From: Aromatoleum petrolei
GTDB lineage: Bacteria; Pseudomonadota; Gammaproteobacteria; Burkholderiales; Rhodocyclaceae
DNA: 64,000 bases
Direction: 5' to 3'
Assembly: GCF_017894385.1 (NCBI RefSeq)
Contig: NZ_CP059560.1
Span: 2,542,001 to 2,606,000 of the forward strand
The position numbers and the translations under genes are program-made. Position 1 is the stretch's first letter; each line of letters opens with the position of its first letter. The notes below the pieces were generated by a model. That model saw only the letters and a program-made list of their open reading frames with translations. It was not told the DNA's origin and did not search any database. Shown here piece after piece: positions 42,200-53,345 of this stretch.

Positions 42200-43147
42200 T
42201 CAGACGACCCCGGCGCCGTGGGCCTGCTGGTCGGCCCAGTAGCTCGAGCGCACCATCGGGCCGCAGGCGGCGTTCTTGAAGCCCATCTTCAGTGCTTCGG
42301 TCTCGAACATCTTGAAGGTGTCCGGGTGCACGTAGCGCAACACCGGCAGGTGGCCGGTCGAAGGCTGCAGGTACTGGCCGATCGTCAGCATCTCGACGTC
42401 GTGCGCGCGCAGGTCGCGCATCACCTCGAGGATCTCCTCGTCCGTCTCGCCCAGGCCCACCATCAGGCCCGACTTGGTCGGCACCTCGGGGTGGCGCGCC
42501 TTGAATTCCTTGAGCAGCTTCAACGAATATTCGTAATCGGCACCCGGGCGGGCCTGCTTGTACAGGCGCGGCACCGTCTCGAGATTGTGGTTCAGGACGT
42601 CCGGCGGCGCCTGGTCGAAGATCTCCAGCGCGATCTCCATGCGGCCGCGGAAGTCCGGCACCAGCACCTCGATCGCGGTCTTCGGCGAGGCGGCGCGCGT
42701 CTCGCGGATACACTCGACGAAGTGCTGGGCGCCGCCGTCGCGCAGGTCATCGCGGTCGACGCTGGTGATCACGACGTAATTCAGGCGCATCGCCGCGATC
42801 GTCGCCGCGAGGTCCTTCGGCTCATCCGCATTGAGCGGCTCGGGACGGCCGTGGCCGACGTCGCAGAACGGGCAGCGACGCGTGCAGATGTCGCCCATGA
42901 TCATGAAGGTCGCCGTGCCCTTGCCGAAGCATTCGTGAATGTTCGGACAGGAGGCTTCCTCGCACACCGTGTGCAGCTTGTGGTCGCGCAGCGTCGCCTT
43001 GATCTCGTTGAAGCGCTCGGCTTCCTGGCCGGCGCCCAGCTTGATGCGGATCCACTCGGGCTTCTTCAGGCGCTCAGCGGGCACGATCTTGATCGGGATG
43101 CGCGCGGTCTTGTCGGCGCCACGCTGCTTGCGGTTCTCGGTATTCAT
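42200..43147 (-). CDS. lipA: Lipoyl synthase
   Basis: The product is a 315-residue radical-SAM enzyme that inserts two sulfurs into octanoyl-protein to make lipoate. Two cluster motifs are visible: the auxiliary [12 protein letters not shown] and the radical-[13 protein letters not shown], with the terminal RSSY motif (VRSSYWADQ). ATG 43147 (MNTENRKQ) is 50 bases downstream of the lipB stop on the same strand. An upstream in-frame extension to 43198 is unlikely. It is the last gene of the long envelope/lipoylation block and ends facing dksA across the REP-like pair. Confidence 0.94.
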   Translation of the reverse strand: MNTENRKQRGADKTARIPIKIVPAERLKKPEWIRIKLGAGQEAERFNEIKATLRDHKLHTVCEEASCPNIHECFGKGTATFMIMGDICTRRCPFCDVGHGRPEPLNADEPKDLAATIAAMRLNYVVITSVDRDDLRDGGAQHFVECIRETRAASPKTAIEVLVPDFRGRMEIALEIFDQAPPDVLNHNLETVPRLYKQARPGADYEYSLKLLKEFKARHPEVPTKSGLMVGLGETDEEILEVMRDLRAHDVEMLTIGQYLQPSTGHLPVLRYVHPDTFKMFETEALKMGFKNAACGPMVRSSYWADQQAHGAGVV

Positions 43148-43197
43148 GCGATTCTCTCGTCTCTTCGGGGTCACGGGCACTTGTGGCGCCCGCTGCA

Positions 43198-43845
43198 TTA
43201 TGGCCTGTCGGCGGCCGGGCGGGGCGCGAGCAGGCGCCCGAGGTGGGCAAGCAGACGCTCCCCCACTTCCGCGACGCCGTCGGTCACGCCGAAATCCTTC
43301 ATCCTGATCGTCTTCAGCCCCTCGTAACCGCAGGGGTTGATCGCCGAGAACGGCGCGAGGTCGGCATCGACGTTGAGCGCGAGGCCGTGGTAACTGCAGC
43401 CGTTCCTGACACGCAGGCCCAGTGCGGCGATTTTCTCGCCGGCGATGTACACGCCCGGCGCGCCGTCCTTGCGCTCAGCCGTGAGGCCGTAGTCCGCGAG
43501 GCAGTCGATCAGCGCCTGCTCCATCAGGCTCACCATCTCGCGCACCTTGAGGCGGCGGCGGTGCAGGTCGATGAGGAGGTACACGACGATCTGGCCAGGG
43601 CCGTGGTAGGTGATCTGGCCGCCGCGGTCGATCTTCACCAGCGGGATGCCGGTCTCGCACAGCAGGTGCTCGGGCTTGCCGGCCTGGCCCAGCGTAAACA
43701 CCGGCGGGTGCTCGAGCAGCCACAGCTCGTCCGGCGTCTCCGCGGTGCGCGCGTCGGTGAAGGCGCGCATCGCCGCCCAGGTCGGCTCGTATTCGACAAG
43801 CCCCAGACGGCGCACGACCAGCGGCAGGGCTTCCGCCACCTGCAC
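43198..43845 (-). CDS. lipB: Octanoyl-[acyl-carrier-protein]-protein octanoyltransferase
   Basis: The product has 215 residues and moves octanoate from ACP to lipoyl domains. Family motifs are [20 protein letters not shown], the catalytic Lys in [23 protein letters not shown] and the catalytic Cys in NPCGYEG. The GTG start overlaps the ybeD stop by one base (TAGTG), so translation is coupled. It feeds directly into lipA downstream. Confidence 0.93.
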   Translation of the reverse strand: MQVAEALPLVVRRLGLVEYEPTWAAMRAFTDARTAETPDELWLLEHPPVFTLGQAGKPEHLLCETGIPLVKIDRGGQITYHGPGQIVVYLLIDLHRRRLKVREMVSLMEQALIDCLADYGLTAERKDGAPGVYIAGEKIAALGLRVRNGCSYHGLALNVDADLAPFSAINPCGYEGLKTIRMKDFGVTDGVAEVGERLLAHLGRLLAPRPAADRP

Positions 43846-44117
43846 TACAGCACCACCTTCACCAGCGGGTGACCGGACAGGTCACGGTACAACGCGTCGA
43901 GCTGCGCCTTCGACTCGGCACGCACGGTGCAGGTCAGGGAAATGTAGTTGCCCTTGCTCGACGGCCGCATCTGCACCGTCGCGGGATCGAACTCCGGCGC
44001 GTGCCTGCGCACGACGTCGACGACGACCTGCGCGAACTCATCCACGCGCGCGCCCATGATCTTGATCGGGAAATCGCAGGGAAACTCGAGGAGGGTTTCG
44101 GGGTTCTGGTCAGCCAA
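43845..44117 (-). CDS. ybeD: YbeD/DUF493 family protein
   Basis: The product has 90 residues with the small ferredoxin-like alpha-beta fold of DUF493 ([12 protein letters not shown] at the start, [15 protein letters not shown] centrally, HPLVKVVL at the end). In E. coli it sits between dacA and lipB, and the same place is kept here. Proposed regulatory or ACT-like roles are unproven. It overlaps the preceding aminotransferase by eight bases and the lipB start by one, forming a tightly coupled run. Confidence 0.9.
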   Translation of the reverse strand: MADQNPETLLEFPCDFPIKIMGARVDEFAQVVVDVVRRHAPEFDPATVQMRPSSKGNYISLTCTVRAESKAQLDALYRDLSGHPLVKVVL

Positions 44118-44967
44118 CGCGCATCACCGTGTTCTTGAATTCCTGGTACCAGGCGTACATCTCGCGCCCCACCGGGCCGGGCCGGCCGTCGCCGACGGGG
44201 CGTCCGTCGAGGCTGGTGATCGCGAGCACTTCCTTGGTCGACGAAGTGAGCCACACCTCCTCGGCCGTGCGCACCTCGTCCTCGAGGATTTCGCGCACTT
44301 CGTGTTTGAGACCGTGCCGCGACGCCAGTTCCAGCACCACGTCGTAGGTGATGCCCGGCAACATGAGGTGGCTCTTGGGCGGCGCGAGCAGCACGCCGTC
44401 GCGCACGACGAAGATATTGGAAGCCGCACCTTCGGTGAGGAAGCCGTCGCGGAACAGCACCGTCTCGGCGCAGCCCTTGTCGACGGCGACCTGGCGCAGC
44501 AGGCAGTTCGCGAGCAGTGCGGTGGTCTTCAGATCGCAGCGCGCCCAGCGGAAATCCGCCGCGCTCACGGCTGCGACGCCGCTCGCCAGCACCTCGGCCG
44601 AGGGCGTCACGAGTGCCTCGCTCATGAGGAACACCGTCGGGCGCATCACGGCCGGGAAGGCGTGGTTGCGCCGCTCGTCGGGGCCGCGCGACACGTGCAG
44701 GTAGATCGACTGGTCCACCCAGGCGTTGCGCGCGACGAGCTCGTTCACCATCACTTCCCATTCCGCGGCCGTGTGCGGGTTCGGGATGCGCACCGCGTCC
44801 AGCGTGCGCCCGAGGCGCGCGATGTGCTCGGCGATGCGGAAGGGGCGGCGCGAATACACCGGGATCACCTCGTAGGCGCCGTCGCCGAAGAGGAAACCGC
44901 GATCCATAGGCGAGATGCGCGCCTCGCTCAGCGGCTGATAGGTGCCATCGAGGTAACAGATGCTCAT
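44110..44967 (-). CDS. D-amino-acid aminotransferase-like PLP enzyme (class IV)
   Basis: The product is a 285-residue fold-type IV PLP enzyme. The N-terminal ISPMDRGFLFGDGAYEVIPV matches D-alanine transaminases. The catalytic Lys is in RCDLKTTALLANCLLRQ, and the C-terminal half has ETVLFRDGFLTEGAASNIF and the cofactor-phosphate loop LTSSTKEVLAI. Its place between dacA and ybeD suggests supply of D-Ala or D-Glu for peptidoglycan. Branched-chain aminotransferase or aminodeoxychorismate lyase is less likely given the D-AAT-type motifs. Specificity cannot be settled from sequence alone. Confidence 0.82.
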   Translation of the reverse strand: MSICYLDGTYQPLSEARISPMDRGFLFGDGAYEVIPVYSRRPFRIAEHIARLGRTLDAVRIPNPHTAAEWEVMVNELVARNAWVDQSIYLHVSRGPDERRNHAFPAVMRPTVFLMSEALVTPSAEVLASGVAAVSAADFRWARCDLKTTALLANCLLRQVAVDKGCAETVLFRDGFLTEGAASNIFVVRDGVLLAPPKSHLMLPGITYDVVLELASRHGLKHEVREILEDEVRTAEEVWLTSSTKEVLAITSLDGRPVGDGRPGPVGREMYAWYQEFKNTVMRVG

Positions 44968-44987
44968 GCGTGCCCCCGGGGAAAATC

Positions 44988-46115
44988 TTACAGGCTCTTG
45001 ATCCACATCACGATGGTATCCCACAGGCGGCCGAAGAAGCCGGCGACGGGAACGTCCTGCAGCGCGACGACCGGATATTCGCCGATCGGCTGGCCGTCGA
45101 GCGTGAGCTGCAGCGTGCCGACCTGCTGGCCCTTCTGCAGCGGCGCGACCACCGGCTGCTGGCTGGTGAGCTGGCTCTGGATCTTCTCGGCCTGACCCTT
45201 GGGCAGGGAGATCACGAAATCGTTGAGGAAGCCGACCGGCAGCTCGTTCTGCGCGCCCTTCCACACGCGGAAGCGCGACAGCTCCTGGTTCGCTGAGTAC
45301 AGCTTGGCGGTGTCGAAGAACTGGAAGCCGTAGTTCAACAGCTTGAGCGATTCCTGCGCGCGGATGGTGTCGGAATCGGTGCCCAGCACCACCGACACGA
45401 GGCGTCGCGGGCCGCGCAGGGCGGACGCGATCAGGCAGTAGCCGGCCGCCGCGGTGTGGCCGGTCTTGAGGCCGTCGACGGTCGGGTCCAGCCACAGCAG
45501 CCGGTTGCGGTTGGGCTGCGTGATCTTGTTGTAGGTGTATTCCTTCTGCGAGTAGTAGCGATAGTACTCGGGGAAGTCGCGCGAGATCGCCGACGCGAGC
45601 AGCGACAGGTCGCGCGCAGTGGTGTAGTGGTTAGGGTCGGGCAGGCCCGAGGAGTTCATGAAGCTGGTGTTCTTCATGCCCAGGCGCTGCGCCTCGCGGT
45701 TCATCAGGTGGGCGAAGGACTCCTCGCTGCCGGCGATCAGTTCGGCGAGCGCGACGCAGGCGTCGTTGCCGGACTGGATGATCATCCCTTGCACCAGCTC
45801 CTCGACCGTGACCGGCTTGTCGGGCTGGATGAACATGCGCGAACCTTCCATGCGCCAGGCCTTCTCGGACACCGGCACGGTCTGCTGCAGCGTGATGCTG
45901 CCGCTCTTGAGCGCCGCGAAGGTGAGATAGGCGGTCATCAGCTTGGTCAGCGACGCGGGCTCGATGCGCGCGTCGGGCTCGCGTGCGGCGAGCACCTGGC
46001 CGGTGGCCTGGTCCATCAGGAGCCAGGCGCGCGCGGCGAGCGTGGGAGGCGGGACGTTCTGGGCGGAAACAGCGAAGGAGACGACGGCAAACAGCAGGGC
46101 AACGAGGAAGCGCAT
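44988..46115 (-). CDS. dacA: D-alanyl-D-alanine carboxypeptidase (PBP5/6 type)
   Basis: The product has 375 residues. A signal peptide (MRFLVALLFAVVSFAVSA) is followed by the penicillin-binding core with SLTKLMTAY (SxxK), QSGNDACVAL (SxN) and LKTGHTAAAGY (KTG). A C-terminal PBP5 beta domain and an amphipathic anchor (FFGRLWDTIVMWIKSL) attach it to the outer face of the inner membrane. It trims the terminal D-Ala of pentapeptides. ATG 46115 was chosen because the upstream frame has no signal-like sequence. It lies 20 bases before the aminotransferase gene. Confidence 0.93.
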   Translation of the reverse strand: MRFLVALLFAVVSFAVSAQNVPPPTLAARAWLLMDQATGQVLAAREPDARIEPASLTKLMTAYLTFAALKSGSITLQQTVPVSEKAWRMEGSRMFIQPDKPVTVEELVQGMIIQSGNDACVALAELIAGSEESFAHLMNREAQRLGMKNTSFMNSSGLPDPNHYTTARDLSLLASAISRDFPEYYRYYSQKEYTYNKITQPNRNRLLWLDPTVDGLKTGHTAAAGYCLIASALRGPRRLVSVVLGTDSDTIRAQESLKLLNYGFQFFDTAKLYSANQELSRFRVWKGAQNELPVGFLNDFVISLPKGQAEKIQSQLTSQQPVVAPLQKGQQVGTLQLTLDGQPIGEYPVVALQDVPVAGFFGRLWDTIVMWIKSL

Positions 46116-46248
46116 GAGGATCGGCTGACGGGTGACAGTGGGCAGACGGAGGCGGCGAGGCCTCAGGGCCGGGACAAAGGTTCGATTATAGAGGCTTGCC
46201 CGGTCCCCGACAGGAGACCGGTGCATGCCGCAATTGGTTCAGATTGCA

Positions 46249-47250
46249 TCAACGCGTAACGACGAAGGGGCGGAACTTCAGCTCGCGCGCGATGCGCTCC
46301 GCCTCGCGCTTTGCCTCCTCGACCGATCCGAAGGGCCCCAGGTGCAAGCGGAAGCGCTTGCCGTCGGCGAGGACGGCGAGCCGCTCGGCATGCTCGGCGA
46401 AGGCATCGCGCACCATGCCGCGAAAACCTTCGGCACTCGCGGCGGTGGAAAATGCGCCGAGCTGCAGGAAGATGCCGCGCGTCGCATCCGTGAGCGTGGA
46501 CGGTTCGGCCATCGCGAGCTGCACCGGCGGCTCCGGCGGCGCCGGCGTCGGTGGCACGAGCGCCACCGGACGGCGGCCGGGCATCGGCGGGACCGGATTT
46601 TCGGTGGCGACCAGCTCGACCCCGTCGGGCACGATGGCCTCGACCTCGACCTCGGCGCTGCCCACGTTCACATAGCCCAGGCGATGTGCGGCGGCATAGG
46701 AGAGATCCATGATGCGGCCCTTGTGGAAAGGCCCACGGTCGTTGATGCGCACCACCACCGAGCGCCCGCTCGCGCGGTGCGTGATGCGCGCGTAGCTCGG
46801 GATCGGCAGCGTCGGGTGGGCGGCGGTCATCGAGTACATGTCGTAGGGCTCGCCGCTGGAGGTGGGCTTGCCGTGGAAGCGCTTGCCGTACCAGCTGGCG
46901 CGGCCAAGCTGGCGGAAAGGCATCACGGCCTTCGCCGGCACATAGTCCTCGCCGAACACGTTGTACGGGCGGTTGGCGAAGCGGTGCAGCGGCTCGGCGC
47001 GCGGCTGCGCATCGGGGATGTCGTCGAGGTTGGCCGGCGGATTGTCGCCCGGGCCGTCGTCCTTGTAGTAGCCGCCGCCGCGCTTCTGCACGACCGCGCT
47101 CGTGCCTGGCGCTGGCTGGGGTGGCGTGGCGGCGGTGCTGTCGACGTAGGGCGTCGTGCTGCAACCGGCCAGCGCCAGCATGGCGGCAATCAGGCCCGCG
47201 AACAGCAGCTTGCACGCGGACGGGCGGGCTGGCAGGGTATGCGTCGGCAT
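46249..47250 (-). CDS. rlpA: Septal ring lytic transglycosylase RlpA
   Basis: The product is a 333-residue lipoprotein (lipobox LALAGC near residues 25-30). A Pro-rich linker leads to a double-psi beta-barrel (about 105-190: ASWYGKRFHGKPTSSGEPYD, then RITHRASGRSVVVRINDRGP), whose Asp and Glu residues cleave naked glycan in Pseudomonas RlpA. A C-terminal SPOR domain (about 255-333, FLQLGAFSTAASAEGF) targets septal glycan. GGAG precedes the ATG. It follows rodA by 16 bases. Confidence 0.92.
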   Translation of the reverse strand: MPTHTLPARPSACKLLFAGLIAAMLALAGCSTTPYVDSTAATPPQPAPGTSAVVQKRGGGYYKDDGPGDNPPANLDDIPDAQPRAEPLHRFANRPYNVFGEDYVPAKAVMPFRQLGRASWYGKRFHGKPTSSGEPYDMYSMTAAHPTLPIPSYARITHRASGRSVVVRINDRGPFHKGRIMDLSYAAAHRLGYVNVGSAEVEVEAIVPDGVELVATENPVPPMPGRRPVALVPPTPAPPEPPVQLAMAEPSTLTDATRGIFLQLGAFSTAASAEGFRGMVRDAFAEHAERLAVLADGKRFRLHLGPFGSVEEAKREAERIARELKFRPFVVTR

Positions 47251-47266
47251 CAGTCAGTCTCCGTAA

Positions 47267-48409
47267 TCACGCCTGCGCGAGCACGCGGCTGCGCTGGATG
47301 CTCATCAGTATCCCGATGCCGAGACACAGCGTGACGAGCGCGGTTCCGCCGTAGCTGATGAAGGGCAGCGGCACGCCCACGACCGGCAGGATACCGCTGA
47401 CCATGCCCATGTTAACGAAAGCATAGGTGAAGAAGATCATCGTGATCGCGCCGCCGAGCAGGCGCGTCGCGAGCGTCGGCGCCATCGCGGCGATGTAGAA
47501 GCCGCGCAGCAGCAGCAGCACGTAGATCGCCAGCAGCACGACGATGCCGATGAGGCCGAACTCCTCGGCCAGCACCGAAAAGATGAAGTCCGTGTGGCGC
47601 TCAGGCAGGAAGGCGAGGTGCGTCTGCGTGCCGTCCATCCAGCCCTTGCCGAGCACGCCGCCCGAACCGATGGCGATGGTCGATTGGATGATGTGGAAGC
47701 CCTTGCCGAGCGGATCCTGCGTCGGGTCGAGCAGGGTGCATACGCGGTGCTTCTGATATTCGCGCAGGCCCGGCCAATCGACGCCCGGCTGGCAGATCTG
47801 GTCACCGAAGCCGACGATCGCGCCGATGCCGATGACGCCGATCGCGACGACGGGCACCAGCAGTTTCCACGACAGGCCGGCGAAGTAGATGACATAGATG
47901 CCCGCTGCGGTCACCAGCAGGCTGGTGCCCAAGTCGGGCTGCACCATGATCAGTCCGACCGGCACGACCAGCAGCAGGCCCGCAACGATGAACTCGCGCA
48001 GGCCGATCTGGCCCTCGCGCTGCTGGAAGTACCACGCCAGCATCAGCGGCATCGCGATCTTCATGATCTCGGACGGCTGGATGCGCGTGACGCCGATGTC
48101 GAGCCAGCGCGTCGCGCCTTTCGAGGTCTCGCCGAAGAGATCCACCGCGACGAGCAGCAGCACGCCGACCACGTACAGCGGCAGCGCGAGGCTCAGCAGG
48201 CGCTGCGCCGGCACGCGCGCCGTCACCCACATCGCAGCCAGTGCGACGAGCGTGTTCACCTGCAGGGAGGGGATGCGCTCCGGCGAGGCGCTCATCATGA
48301 GGACGAAAGCGTAGCCGAGGAGCAAGGCGAGCAGCAGGAGCAGCGGCGGATCGATCGGACGCAGGAAGCCGAGCAGCAGCTCGCGCGGATGAAATCGCGT
48401 GTCGGTCAT
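47267..48409 (-). CDS. rodA: Rod-shape peptidoglycan glycosyltransferase RodA
   Basis: The product is a 380-residue SEDS polytopic membrane protein with about ten helices. Conserved segments include RWLDIGVTRIQPSEIMKIAMP, LVQPDLGTSL-type VQPDLGTSLLV, and the C-terminal GVPLPFISYGGTALV. It polymerises glycan strands with PBP2 in the elongasome. Its ATG overlaps the mrdA stop as ATGA, indicating translational coupling with its partner. Confidence 0.95.
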   Translation of the reverse strand: MTDTRFHPRELLLGFLRPIDPPLLLLLALLLGYAFVLMMSASPERIPSLQVNTLVALAAMWVTARVPAQRLLSLALPLYVVGVLLLVAVDLFGETSKGATRWLDIGVTRIQPSEIMKIAMPLMLAWYFQQREGQIGLREFIVAGLLLVVPVGLIMVQPDLGTSLLVTAAGIYVIYFAGLSWKLLVPVVAIGVIGIGAIVGFGDQICQPGVDWPGLREYQKHRVCTLLDPTQDPLGKGFHIIQSTIAIGSGGVLGKGWMDGTQTHLAFLPERHTDFIFSVLAEEFGLIGIVVLLAIYVLLLLRGFYIAAMAPTLATRLLGGAITMIFFTYAFVNMGMVSGILPVVGVPLPFISYGGTALVTLCLGIGILMSIQRSRVLAQA

Positions 48410-50394
48410 TCTGAACGAGGCTCCCCGTCTTGTCCGCCTGCCTGCGGCTGCGCCGGTTCCACGGCCGCGGCATGTGCGCCGGCGTGCGGGTGCCCGGCAT
48501 GTTCGTCACCCTCGCCGGCCGCGTCGACATCCTCACCCGCCGGCTGGTCGCGGCGCTTGCCGAGGAGATGATAGTCGATCACCTGGCGCGCGATCGGTGC
48601 CGCCGACTGCGCACCGAAACCGCCGTTCTCGACCAGTACCGCGAGCGCGATGGTCGGCTTGTCGGCCGGCGCGTAGGCGATGAACCAGGAATGGTCGCGC
48701 AGGCGCTCGCTGACGCGGCCTTCCACGTAGCGCTGGCCGCGAAGCGAGAAGACCTGCGCCGTGCCGGTCTTGCCGCCGGCCGAGTAGGGCGCACCGGCAA
48801 AGGCGCGCGCGCCGGTGCCGACCTTGTTCACGTCCACCATCGCCTGACGCACCGCGGCCGCATGTTCGGGCTTGAAGGGGATGGTGCGGATCGGTTCGGG
48901 CTCGACGACGCGGCGCTCGCCCGTCACGGGGCTCACGACATGGCGTACGACGTGCGGCCGGAACAGCTTCCCATCATTGACCAGCGCCGCCACCGCATTC
49001 GCCATCTGCAGCGGCGTGTAGGCGTTGTAGCCCTGGCCGATGCCCACCGAGATGGTCTCGCCGCCGAACCATTTCTGGTGTTCCTTCTTGCGGAAGCGCT
49101 TCCTCTTCCATTCCGGCGTCGGCAGCACGCCCTCGGCCTCTCCGGGCACGTCGATGCCGGTGCGCGAACCGAAGCCGAACGGACGCATGAAGTTCGCGAT
49201 GCCGTCGATGCCCAGGTCGTTGGCGAGCTGGTAGTAGTAGGTGTTGCACGACACGACGATGGATTTCGGCAGATCGACCATGCCGTGGCCGCCGATCTTG
49301 TCGTCCATGAAGCGGTGGCCGCCGAACATGAAGTAGCCCGGATCGGGAATCGTCTGCGTGATCGTGCGCTTGCCCGCCGACAGACCCGCCATCGCCATGA
49401 AGGGCTTGAAGGTCGAGCCGGGCGGATAGGCGCTGAAGATGGCACGATTCACCAGCGGATGGTCGGGCGATTCGTTGAGTGACTTCCAATCCTCGGTCGA
49501 GATGCCGTCGACGAACAGGTTGGGGTCATACCCCGGTTTGGAGACCAGCGCGAGCACGCCCCCCGTCGTCGGCTCTATCGCGACCAGCGCGCCGCGACGC
49601 TTGCCGAAGGCCGCCTCGGCGACCTTCTGCATCTCGATGTCGAGTGTCAGCTCCAGATCATTGCCGGCCACCCCCGGCGTGCGCGCCAACTGGCGCACGG
49701 CGCGCCCGCCGGCATTCACCTCCACCTGCTCGGCGCCGGTGATGCCGTGCAGCTCGGCCTCGTAGCTCTGCTCCAGGCCGCTCTTGCCAATGTATTCTGA
49801 GCCGCGGTAGTTCGCGTCGTCGCCGGACTCCTCGATGCGTTCGCGGTCGCGCTGGTTGATGCGGCCGATGTAGCCGATCACGTGCGACGCGAGCTCGCCC
49901 TGCGGGTAGTCGCGGAACAGGCGCGCCTGCACCTCGACGCCGGGGAACTGGTAGCGCCGTGCGATCACGCGCGCCACTTCCTCCTCGGTCAGGCGCGTGC
50001 GGATCGGCACGCTCTCGAAATTCTTGCTCTCTTCCAGCAGCTTCCGAAAGCGGCGACGGTCGCGCGCGTCGATCTCGACGATCTCCGCCAGCCCGTCTAT
50101 CGTCGCCTCGAGGTCGCGCACGCGCGAGGGCGTGATCTCCAGCGTGTAGGCAGCATAGTTGCGCGCGATCGGCACACCGTTGCGGTCCGTGATCGAACCG
50201 CGCCCCGGCACGATGGGCAGCAGCGCGATGCGGTTGTCCTCGGCGCGGGTGTGGTAGTAGTCGTAGCGCACGACCTGCAGGAACCAGAAGCGCGCCACCA
50301 GCAGGCCGAAGCACACGGCAATGAAAATGCCCGCGATCAGGACGCGGCGGCGGAAGCGCCCCAGTTCCTCGTCGGGGGTACGGAATTCCATCAT
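48406..50394 (-). CDS. mrdA: Penicillin-binding protein 2
   Basis: The product is a 662-residue class B PBP and the elongation transpeptidase. An N-terminal TM (about 15-37), a pedestal domain (RGSITDRNGVPIARN) and a transpeptidase core are present, with AYPPGSTFKPF (SxxK), SCNTYYYQL (SxN) and GGKTGTAQV (KTG). The C-terminus is long, with a His/Ala/Gly-rich tail (about 625-662, [13 protein letters not shown]) that is low complexity. It starts four bases before the mreD stop region and is coupled to rodA. Confidence 0.95.
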   Translation of the reverse strand: MMEFRTPDEELGRFRRRVLIAGIFIAVCFGLLVARFWFLQVVRYDYYHTRAEDNRIALLPIVPGRGSITDRNGVPIARNYAAYTLEITPSRVRDLEATIDGLAEIVEIDARDRRRFRKLLEESKNFESVPIRTRLTEEEVARVIARRYQFPGVEVQARLFRDYPQGELASHVIGYIGRINQRDRERIEESGDDANYRGSEYIGKSGLEQSYEAELHGITGAEQVEVNAGGRAVRQLARTPGVAGNDLELTLDIEMQKVAEAAFGKRRGALVAIEPTTGGVLALVSKPGYDPNLFVDGISTEDWKSLNESPDHPLVNRAIFSAYPPGSTFKPFMAMAGLSAGKRTITQTIPDPGYFMFGGHRFMDDKIGGHGMVDLPKSIVVSCNTYYYQLANDLGIDGIANFMRPFGFGSRTGIDVPGEAEGVLPTPEWKRKRFRKKEHQKWFGGETISVGIGQGYNAYTPLQMANAVAALVNDGKLFRPHVVRHVVSPVTGERRVVEPEPIRTIPFKPEHAAAVRQAMVDVNKVGTGARAFAGAPYSAGGKTGTAQVFSLRGQRYVEGRVSERLRDHSWFIAYAPADKPTIALAVLVENGGFGAQSAAPIARQVIDYHLLGKRRDQPAGEDVDAAGEGDEHAGHPHAGAHAAAVEPAQPQAGGQDGEPRSE

Positions 50395-50398
50395 CGGA

Positions 50399-50920
50399 TC
50401 AGATCGGCCGGTTGTCGTCCCGATCCACCGGCTGGTACTGCGGCAGCAGCAACAGGTAGTTCAGCGGCACCCACAGCGCCGCGCTCGTGAGGCTCGACAG
50501 GAAGTACCACCAACCGGGGAACTCGGCGCCGGCGACGAGGCGCACCACGACCATGATCACCTGCGCGAGCAGCAGCAGCGGGAACATCTGCAGCGCCTGC
50601 TGCGTCGGCCCGAACCACAGCACGCGCCGCGACACCGAAGTCGCGAGATAGCACAGCACCACGTAGGCGAGCGCATGCTGGCCCATCGCGGCGCCGTGTC
50701 CGATATCGACCAGCACACCGAACAGGAATCCCGCCCCCATGCCGACACGCAGCGGCTCGCGGATCGACCAGAATGCCAGCACCAGCGCGACCCAGTCGGG
50801 GACGCCGGGGGTCAGTCCGGTCGGGATGTAGCTCAGCGCGAGCGCGACCAGCAGGCTCAGCCAGGCGAACCAGGTCTTGGCAGGCAGCAGGATGCGACTG
50901 GAGCGGTGGGTCGGCTGCAT
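50399..50920 (-). CDS. mreD: Rod-shape protein MreD
   Basis: The product is a 173-residue hydrophobic inner-membrane protein with five to six helices (SLLVALALSYIPTG, GVLVDIGHGAAMGQHAL) and the short MreD-specific layout. It acts with MreB and MreC to position the elongation machinery. It lies 12 bases after mreC and four before mrdA, all on one strand. Confidence 0.92.
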   Translation of the reverse strand: MQPTHRSSRILLPAKTWFAWLSLLVALALSYIPTGLTPGVPDWVALVLAFWSIREPLRVGMGAGFLFGVLVDIGHGAAMGQHALAYVVLCYLATSVSRRVLWFGPTQQALQMFPLLLLAQVIMVVVRLVAGAEFPGWWYFLSSLTSAALWVPLNYLLLLPQYQPVDRDDNRPI

Positions 50921-50932
50921 GAATGGCTGTCC

Positions 50933-51829
50933 TTAACCCTTGCGACCCTTGCTCGGCCCGGGTTCCGGCTCCGGCGCAGGACGCGGCGGCGGCGACTCGG
51001 CACGTCCGAGCAGCAACACCTGGGTCGTGCGCTCGACGCCGGCGACCGGCTCGCACACGATCACCGCGAAGGTCTGCGCGTCGCGATCCACGCTCACGAC
51101 GTCGGCGACCGGCAGGCCGGCGAGGAAGAGGCCGTCGAGGCCCGAGGTCACGAGCCGGTCGCCCACGCGCACGTCCGCGCCCGACAAGGTAAAGCGCAGT
51201 TCCAGGCGCCCCTGTCCCGCCCCGGCGAGCACGCCGCGCAAGCCGTTCCTCGCGACCTGCACCGGCACTGCCTGGTCCTTGTCCGTGATCAGCGTGACCT
51301 CCGCCTGCACCGGATACACCCGCGTGACCTGGCCGATCATGCCCTGCTCGTTGACGACCGCCATGCCGGCCTCGACGCCCTGCTGGCTGCCGCGGTTGAG
51401 GATCACCTTGCGGTCGAAGGGGTCCGGCGCATCGTAGAGAATCTCGGCGGCCACGCTCTTCGCCGCCACCGAAGCCCCCATGTCGAGGAGCCCGCGCAGG
51501 CGGCGATTCTCCTCCTCCAGCTGCTCGAAGCGCAGCAGGCGCTGCGCCGCTTCCAGCTCGCGGCCGCGCAGCGCGGAGTTGTCCTTCTGCACCTCGACCA
51601 ACGTCGCGAAATACACCGCGGCGTTGCGCACGAAATCGGCCGGCGCCGCCGCGGCCATCTGCAGCGGCCAGGTCGCCACCGACAGCGCCTGGCGCACCAC
51701 TTCGAGGTAACGGAACTTCAGGTCGGCGACCAGCATCGCCAGGCAGATGGAGACGAGCACCAGCAGCCGCACGAGCGGCGTGGGTCCCTGCTTGAAGATG
51801 GGTGGCGACGGATGACCGGCGAGGGACAT
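50933..51829 (-). CDS. mreC: Rod-shape protein MreC
   Basis: The product has 298 residues: one N-terminal TM (about 18-38), a coiled coil (about 75-115, RELEAAQRLLRFEQLEEENR) and the two beta-barrel MreC domains (about 120-275). It bridges MreB to the periplasmic synthases. The Pro/Glu-rich tail (PPPRPAPEPEPGPSKG) is disordered. It follows mreB by 57 bases on the same strand. Confidence 0.94.
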   Translation of the reverse strand: MSLAGHPSPPIFKQGPTPLVRLLVLVSICLAMLVADLKFRYLEVVRQALSVATWPLQMAAAAPADFVRNAAVYFATLVEVQKDNSALRGRELEAAQRLLRFEQLEEENRRLRGLLDMGASVAAKSVAAEILYDAPDPFDRKVILNRGSQQGVEAGMAVVNEQGMIGQVTRVYPVQAEVTLITDKDQAVPVQVARNGLRGVLAGAGQGRLELRFTLSGADVRVGDRLVTSGLDGLFLAGLPVADVVSVDRDAQTFAVIVCEPVAGVERTTQVLLLGRAESPPPRPAPEPEPGPSKGRKG

Positions 51830-51886
51830 CGTGATGCGTGGACGGCGGAGCGCGACGAGTCCGGAGGCCCGTCGTGACGGCGCGAA

Positions 51887-53342
<1,456 letters not shown>

Positions 53343-53345
53343 GCC

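Noticed and set aside
50321..51877. A 518-codon plus-strand frame opposite mreC/mreD
   Set aside because: It is a shadow frame; mreC and mreD have recognisable membrane and coiled-coil structure and conserved order.
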